A stretch of DNA of 64,000 nt from Eleginops maclovinus (lineage: Eukaryota; Chordata; Actinopteri; Perciformes; Eleginopidae), in contig NC_086370.1 in NCBI RefSeq assembly GCF_036324505.1, forward strand, positions 7,860,512 through 7,924,511. The letters run 5' to 3'. Made by a program: the position numbers and the translations under genes. The notes under the pieces were generated by a model that searched no databases, had not been told where the DNA came from, and saw nothing but the letters and a program-made list of their open reading frames with translations. Below, piece by piece: positions 57,496-64,000 of the stretch (within the stretch, counting starts at the first letter, position 1; each line of letters opens with the position of its first letter).

Positions 57496-58660
57496 GTGTA
57501 TTCACCTCGTGAAAATCTCTGAAAATGAATAGTTAGCTTCTGTTTTCTGATTACGTTTATGTTGATATTCCGTCTTTATATTGTTTAAAATGCATATGCT
57601 TAAACTTATGTTTGGTGGTTCACATTTGAGTGTTTTATGACATTATAATATAAGGTTTAGTTATATTACAATATAAGGTCTCGCACCTTGAGACAGGATT
57701 TCTAAATTATTATTAATTTTGTGTAGTAGTTGCCTAGGAAACACTGGTCCATTGGAGCATTGGAGCTCTTGTCTAAATAATCAGTGTCACTAAATTATGT
57801 AAACATTGTGTGCCACCTTTTTATTACAACTGAGACTCAACTCTTATTTGCTCTTGTTTGGGCTGTAAGCAACTATTTGTTTTGACAATCTGATAAAGGT
57901 TTTAGGGTTTTTATTCAGTGTTATATCAGCTTAAATTCAATAGCTTGTTCACTTTATTATTTATAACAAACGGTTATACCTAAGATAATTATTTGAATGA
58001 AGGTTTTTTTGGTAGGCATAACTATTACGATAATATATGGGCCTGAGGGCTCTTCTTTGATTAACATCTATAGGATAAAATATAGAGCGTGTCAACCTAC
58101 ATTTAAGTATCTATAACAATAACTCTGTGACAGACTGGTGACCTGTCCATGGTGGCTCAGTGATTTCTACATAATGTGTGCTAAGATAAGCTCCAGACTC
58201 CTGCCACCCTTAATGGTACTTAATGGAGGAAATGAATGAATTACTTAAAATAGAACTCAATGGGAACATTTGCTGGTTTGCTTTATGCATCACAGTGATA
58301 ACAGATCCATGTTTGAACAACAAACAAGTGATCTATCTCCTTTTCATGGGTAATTCAATTCAGAGTTGTCAGCTAGTTTCATCAATGATAAGGGGTTGGT
58401 TTGACAAGTCAGGAAAGAGAAATACAAAACAGGACAAAAACCAACAAAAAAAGAGCTTATTTTAAATGAATAATTAATCTTGTTATTTACATTCAGGAGA
58501 AACACAGTGTATTTGTGTTAATGTTCACAAACAAACATGTAGCATGAAAAATAACAAGTCATTATAATTGTAATTATAACGTTTTACTTATAATTGGACG
58601 TTTTTATTATTATCAAAAAGGGGCTTCAACGTGTGTAATGACGACACACGACACAAGGCT
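57496..58660. other. Intergenic region between ret and csgalnact2
   Basis: AT-rich DNA with no gene recognised. The frame 58223-58465 has no domain. Confidence 0.6.
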
Positions 58661-58816
58661 CTCATTGGTTAACTCTTGACCGGAAGTACAATATGACCCA
58701 CTCACTCTTTTCTCTTTGCTCCGTGGCATTTTGCAACAGAGGCTGTCTTCGGCTGCTGGTTTTCTACTAAACCCATAGCTGTAAACGCAGGCAGGAATGG
58801 AAAAAGGCGGAATTAG
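58661..58816 (+). promoter_or_regulatory. csgalnact2 promoter and non-coding exon 1
   Basis: An inverted CCAAT box (ATTGG, 58664-58668) and an ETS-type site (ACCGGAAGT, 58679-58687) lie just before a pyrimidine-rich stretch (CTCTTTTCTCTTTGCTC) suited to a TATA-less start. A donor GTGAGT at 58817 ends the presumed exon. The matching acceptor is at 60326. This assignment rests on splice-site quality and on the acceptor before the coding exon; there is no protein evidence. Confidence 0.55.
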
Positions 58817-60330
58817 GTGAGTTGTTGTTGTTTAGCCCTTAATAACGGCGTAGCAGACTCTCTAACAGATATACTATAACCCGAAAGCGCAGGGAATCGC
58901 CGAACGTCGCTAAGCTAACCACCGAACCATGCCAACTTCCGGTGTTGCTCTTTCAAAGTAAGAGTACACATATTGCTGACATTTGAACTACCACTCTAAT
59001 CAAACAGTGTAATGAGCAGGTACAAACCAAGGGAACATTTAAATGTTTGCAGCCAATTCTGCACATAATGTTGCCATATCCAAAGTACTTGCCAATCTTA
59101 TTATAAAGCTCACTGTAAAGTTTTGCTTTCCAAATTAAAAAACAAGACAACCAAATCAAATGTATCTTCATCTACTCATTGGCAGCTTAAAGAAGACATA
59201 GCTAAGACACATTTAGGACAATAGTTCCTCTTTTTTGAATGGTTAAAACCTTAATACTTGTGTCTATTTTAATATAAGATTTCATAAGATACTATTTTGA
59301 ACATTTCTGAAGTAATGTTTCGTGTAAAAAATGTATGTTTTGCTATTGGGAAATTACACATTAGACTGCTGGATTTTTTTTACGTGTGGGAAGTAACACC
59401 TCCATCTCGGACAAAAAAGGGAAGTTATTTTGAATACTTTTTTTCTATCCCGTGAAGCTAAAAGCGTTTGATTCTACTGTAGCTTTTTTTGACATTGGAG
59501 GAGTGTTTTCCAGCTCTTGCCTTCTGGACTCAGCGGCTTGCTGCTTTTCATTAAAGCCATTCAGGACAGACAATGAGTGTCAGGAAAGACAAACAGCATC
59601 GCTTTGTGTGCTAAGGGCTGGAGCTGTAGGCTTTGGAGTTTGACCTTCAAGACACAATTGTTTATGGTATGTAGTAGATAATAGAGGTTTTACAAGGCTG
59701 GATACAAGGAATTTAAAACCTTAAGACTTTTCTTGTAAACAATACATTTGTGCGTACAAACCACAAAACATTACGTGTATATTTGTGTTGTTGGAAATAT
59801 TTTGTCATCGTGTTAGATCATTTTCTTCCACATGGTGCTTCTCGGTGTTCACGGTTTGTTGTAGTGGAAAATGTCATGCTGTTATTCTGAAAGTAAGCCG
59901 GCTAACCGGAAGTCGATCTTCAGAAGCTTTCCGTGCAGCTCGCCCAACAGCTTTCCTCTGTTCTGTTATTCAGCTGAGAGCTAGTCGCGGTGTGCTAGAT
60001 CTCAGGTGTGGCTAATTCCCTCTTCCTGTGTTTACTCAGCTCTGGTTTATAATTTTTGAATCGTTGAATGGTGAAATATTCATAGAAGTTGGACACGAAT
60101 GAACTCGTTGTTACAGAAGGGTTTTATTCATTGACTGAATAAGATGACTACTGGTTGGATGGGTAATTCATAAGGATGCTTTACTGGTAAAACAATGTTG
60201 TGTTTTTGTGTCATTATATGGTTATCATACGCATTTGTTTTATTTATTTATTTATGTCTCCACAAATGTTTACCTGTATTGTTTTAGAATTGTTGTGTTA
60301 TTGTGGATTGTTTTTTTTCTACATAGGTGA
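58797..60330 (+). other. uORF across the csgalnact2 exon 1-2 junction
   Basis: ATG at 58797 (G at -3, G at +4) encodes MEKGGIR. The TGA stop is formed by the first bases of exon 2 after splicing; the unspliced reading (AG|GTGAGT) also gives AGG TGA at once, so the uORF is seven codons in either form. It depends on exon 1 being correctly placed. Confidence 0.45.
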
Positions 60331-60515
60331 TCATCCCAGGGATTCACACCGGACAAATGTACGAAAAGTGGAGCCAAGAAACAAGACCATCACATTTAAA
60401 TGACATAAAGGCCCTTCCAAACCTCTAAGGTGATGTGCAGAAGCACACAGTGAGTAATGTGATCAGAGGGCAAAGGAAATGCAGACTTGCCAGCTATAGC
60501 TTGTATGTGAGCGTG
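60327..60515 (+). other. csgalnact2 5' UTR in exon 2, with six upstream ATGs
   Basis: Six ATGs precede the start codon, all out of frame with it or closed by a stop: 60357 (23 codons, stop at 60426), 60400 (ATG ACA TAA), 60433 (6 codons), 60457 (ATG TGA), 60479 (6 codons) and 60505 (ATG TGA). Two are therefore minimal start-stop elements. An in-frame TAA at 60426 shows that the coding frame does not extend further upstream past that point. Confidence 0.7.
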
Positions 60516-63463
60516 ATGCCCAGGCGGGGGTTGACGCTCCAGGGCCGGTTCCGCTGGCTCTTTCTGGGCCTCTTCCTGCTGCTGGTGCTGTTGCTGTTCG
60601 CATACTTGCTGGAGTGCACCCCTCCCGCAGATGCCAGCCTAGCCCTGCCCGGCATAGCAGGGGACACGTATGGGAAGGAGTACTACCAGGGCCTGCTGCA
60701 GGAACAGGAGGAGCGCCACCTAAACCGTGCCGCCAGTCTCAAGCGGCAGATCGCACAGCTCAAGCAGGAGCTGCAGGAGATGGGTGAGAAGCTAAAGCTC
60801 CTGCAGGACAAGAAGGAGCCCCCTGGGGTCCAGGGCCTCGCAGAGACTAAAGACCAAGAGCCTGGAGACCTGCTGGAGTACCTGCACTCTCAGATTGACA
60901 AGGCTGAGGTCAACACAGGGGCACGCCTCCCCAGCGAGTACGCCCTGGTGCCCTTTGAGAGTTTCACTTCATCCAAGGTGTACCAGCTGGAGATGGGGTT
61001 GACGCGGCACCCAGAGGAGAAACCTGTTCGCAAAGACCGCAGGGACGAGCTGGTGGAGGTGATGGAGGCTGCGCTGGACATCATCAACAACCCCGACGAA
61101 GAGGATGGAGTGGAGGAAGACATGCCCATGCAGAGACAGACCTACACAGAGGGTCACTTTACTGAAGGTAAGGTCTACACTCCCTTACTACGGACCAGTA
61201 AATGATCACTGTAACCGTCTTCTCAGTAAAGCTTTTCTTGGTTATACAGGAATGTACAGGACAGAGCGAGACAAAGGGACGCTTTACGAGCTGTTCTTCG
61301 CCAAAGAGGAGTCCAGCAGCTTCCGCCACGTCACGCTCTTCAGACCTTTTGGTCCCTTAATGAAAGTCAGGAGCACCTCCGTGGAAACATCAGGAATGAT
61401 TATCAACATCATCGTGCCGCTGGCAGGCAGAGTTGATACTTTCTCACAGTTCTTGCACAATTTCAGGTGAGAGCACACCAAAAACTCTGACTGACATGAC
61501 CCAGCATGTTGACTTCAAATGTGCATTCAGTAGACATGCATCATTATTGTGCAATTAAAGTGTTAGTGTTTCATTTAGTCATTACATGATATTTGTTTTT
61601 AGAGAGGTGTGCATACAGCAGGACAGAAGAGTCCATCTCACGGTGGTTTATTTCGGGCCAGAAGGCCTGCCAGAGGTGAAGTCTTCTTTGGAGAAACTGT
61701 CAAGGTGTGTTCTTTCACTGAGAAACAACTTTTGTGATAGTAATGAGTCAGGGTAATATAAATCCACTACATTGGTTGTGTTTCAGGGAAGAGAGCTTCT
61801 CCAATTACACTCTGGTCCCAGTGGACGAGGAGTTTTCCCGAGGTCGGGGTCTGGATATCGGAGCCCACGCCTGGAAGAAAGGCGACGTCTTAATGTTTTT
61901 TTGTGACGTTGACATCCATTTTACTCTCGAGTTCCTGAACACCTGTCGTCTCCATGCTGCTCCAAGTAGGTCTTTACATTACTGCTCAGATTATTTTAAC
62001 ATAGTTATTTGGGGCTTTTGTTGACATGTAGCTATCACTGAATATACTAAGTTGACTGTTTGTTTTGCAGATAAGAAAGTGTTCTATCCAGTAGTGTTCA
62101 GTCTGTACAATCCAGCCATCGTCTATGGAAATGTGGAGCTGGCTCCACCTGCTGAACTCCAACTGGTAAAGCCTTCACATTTATCTAAAGACATTTGTAG
62201 AAAGCTTGTATAAATCTGTGTTCATGATCCCCTTTACACTTGGTTTAGGCAGAATCAGTCTGGCTTAAATGATCATTTGCATCAGAAATGGATTTTCCAT
62301 AAAAAGTGTTTTAATACCTTGTCAAAGTTCTTACTACTGCCTCTACCAGTTTTCATGAACTCTACCCAGAATCTCAGATTGTGCAAAAAGTCCTTTTAAA
62401 TGTCTGGACACAAGATCTCTCCTTCCTCACTGGAAAGTCAGTTATGTGCACAAGAGGTTAAAGTCTCCACTCCACATGTGTGTACGCTGCACACTGGACC
62501 ACGATTGGCTTCTAAACTACTTGTGATTTCACTTAACAATCTCCACACCTCAACCTGTAATTTTAAAAGGGACTTATTTTGCCCATTTTCAGGATGTTGG
62601 GTTTTGTTCTTAAACATGTGAACATGCTTTTATTTAAAAAAAACACTGACTGAATAGACCTTTGTGCTTAAAACCCTCCTTTTGGCACCTGTTTCTTCAA
62701 ACCCCCCTCTCAAAAATCCCAGTCCACTCTGATTGGCTAGCAAGAAAAATCTGGCAACCCTTTGCCAAAGTGTTATCCTTGTGTAAATACACAAGCACTC
62801 AAAATGGGCTTTTTCACAATATGACACAGAAGGCCTCCCCTCCTGCAGAGGACGGTGAAAACAGCCCTCTAGTGTCAAACTCTGCTCAGTGAAGCTCAAA
62901 GAAAATAATTTACAAACTGACATATCATTTTAATATCATTTCAATGAAATCAACTCTGCAGAGTCCCCTGATTGTTTTCATTAACATGTTTTATATCACA
63001 TAGATTCACAAAAAAGATGCTGGGTTCTGGAGAGACTTTGGCTTTGGAATGACGTGTCAGTATCGTTCAGATTTCCTGAATATTGGTAAGCATGGATCAC
63101 CTCATTCATCATGAAACTACTCTTAAACAGCTGCTGACTGACCCCTTGAAACTGGATTGTATTCCTCCAGGCGGGTTTGATCTTGAAGTGAAAGGCTGGG
63201 GGGTGGAAGACGTCCACCTGTACAGGAAGTATCTCAGGAGCGACCTCATCGTGATTCGCACTCCGGTGTCCGGGCTCTTCCACTTGTGGCACGAGAAGCA
63301 GTGTGCGGACGAGCTGACCCCAGAGCAGTACCGCATGTGCATCCAGTCCAAAGCCATGAACGAGGCGTCGCACTCCCACCTCGGCATGCTGGTGTTCCGT
63401 GACGAGATCGAGGCTCACTTACGCAAGCAGGCCTACAAGACTCAGAGCAAATCAGAGGACTAA
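60516..63463 (+). CDS. csgalnact2: Chondroitin sulfate N-acetylgalactosaminyltransferase 2
   Basis: Golgi type II membrane enzyme that adds GalNAc from UDP-GalNAc to the linkage tetrasaccharide and growing chain, starting and extending chondroitin sulfate. Coding exons: 60516-61167, 61250-61466, 61603-61704, 61787-61965, 62071-62165, 63004-63085, 63171-63463; 539 aa (human 542). MPRRG start as in human; it is the first ATG in frame after a TAA. Short cytosolic tail, membrane anchor about 14-32, then a coiled-coil stem about 53-98 ([10 protein letters not shown] ... [12 protein letters not shown]). The catalytic domain has the metal-binding DVD at 364-366 in FFCDVDIHF, followed by [12 protein letters not shown] and [13 protein letters not shown]. 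In the last motif the second Gly of the usual WGGED is V454. C-terminal [23 protein letters not shown] is close to human. Frame holds through all GT-AG junctions. Confidence 0.95.
62560..62900. repeat. Possible MITE-like fragment in csgalnact2 intron 6
   Basis: The text starting TTTTAAAAGGGACTTATTTTGCCC has the look of the promoter-like fish MITEs (compare AAAGGGGCC ... TTATGC), with 'CTCTGATTGGCTAGC' further in, like 'CCTGATTGGTTAGC' in the 35.8-kb copy. The right end is not found. Assignment is tentative. Confidence 0.35.
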
Positions 63464-64000
63464 ATCCTCGACACCCCAATCACCTTTCCTTTGGCGTGGA
63501 CATTATAATCGCAGTACAGCAAAGACATGTTTAAACGGATCCTTCTCCATTTCATCGCACAGCTGGAGACAAATGAATGTACAAATACAAGCATCGATCA
63601 ATGTGACATCAAAACATGGTACGACTCTTCAGCATCAAACATGGTTAACAAGCAGATTTGTAATAATTAACCTGCTGAAGTACAAGTTACACTTTTTCAA
63701 ATGTATTTTATGTTTTTGACAGCAATTCAATAAGCATGTCCTCTCTTCAAGCCATTCTAGTTTCAAACGCAGCACCTGACTTCAACCAGTATTACTGTTT
63801 CCACAAGGGCTTCAACAGTTATTACTTTCATGTTCGATTGATCTGCCGATTGTTTTTTGTAGATTAACCTGTTTGGTTCAGAAAATGGTGAAACCTTCCC
63901 CCGTTTCTTAGAGCTTCATAGTTGAGAGGTTGGAAATACCATATTCCGTTTTGTTGGCATTTCTTTTAAATACTTGGCGATTATTTTTTGGACTGAATTT
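63464..64000 (+). other. csgalnact2 3' UTR, incomplete in the window
   Basis: Sequence after the csgalnact2 TAA to the window end. No canonical AATAAA was found, so the transcript probably runs beyond the window. Confidence 0.5.

Noticed and set aside
60435..60515. N-terminal extension of csgalnact2 by 27 codons
   Set aside because: The frame is open here but begins with GTG and has no in-frame ATG before 60516; the family starts at MPRRG.

Overview
The window is vertebrate nuclear DNA, most likely from a teleost fish and probably a percomorph. Genes are split by GT-AG introns, intergenic DNA is AT-rich, the interspersed repeats are of fish type (an L2-like LINE, a Tc1-derived MITE, AAAGGGGCC-type MITEs), and the four protein genes are clear orthologues of human genes. 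There are no operons, CRISPR arrays or phage-like regions. I rebuilt the genes by hand from splice sites, reading frame and recalled human family sequences; no alignment was run.

Layout: (1) 2473-4709, minus strand: pcbd1 (pterin-4a-carbinolamine dehydratase / DCoH), four coding exons, 102 aa. (2) 4710-5619: short spacer between two divergently transcribed genes. (3) 5620-32857, plus strand: hgsnat (lysosomal heparan-alpha-glucosaminide N-acetyltransferase), 18 coding exons, 592 aa. Intron 8 carries a near-complete L2-like LINE (minus strand, open 1102-codon EN-RT frame) nested in a MITE; intron 11 carries a Tc1/mariner remnant. (4) 32858-37158: hgsnat 3' end, intergenic DNA with nested repeats, then the RET 5' region. 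(5) 37159-56657, plus strand: ret (GDNF-family receptor tyrosine kinase), 20 coding exons, 1110 aa for the long (RET51-type) form. Read-through into intron 19 gives a short (RET9-type) form whose nine-residue tail matches the human RET9 tail as I recall it. (6) 58.7-64.0 kb, plus strand: csgalnact2 (chondroitin sulfate N-acetylgalactosaminyltransferase 2), one non-coding and seven coding exons, 539 aa, with a leader full of upstream AUGs.

Functionally this is a chromosomal neighbourhood, not a pathway. hgsnat degrades heparan sulfate in lysosomes, csgalnact2 starts and extends chondroitin sulfate in the Golgi, ret receives GDNF-family signals in neural-crest and kidney lineages, and pcbd1 recycles the tetrahydrobiopterin cofactor and is also an HNF1 dimerisation cofactor. 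I found no credible undescribed system. The points most worth a second look are the conserved RET9/RET51 switch, the uORF-laden csgalnact2 leader with two AUG-UGA start-stop elements, the overlapping uORF at the ret start, and the intact LINE nested in a MITE.
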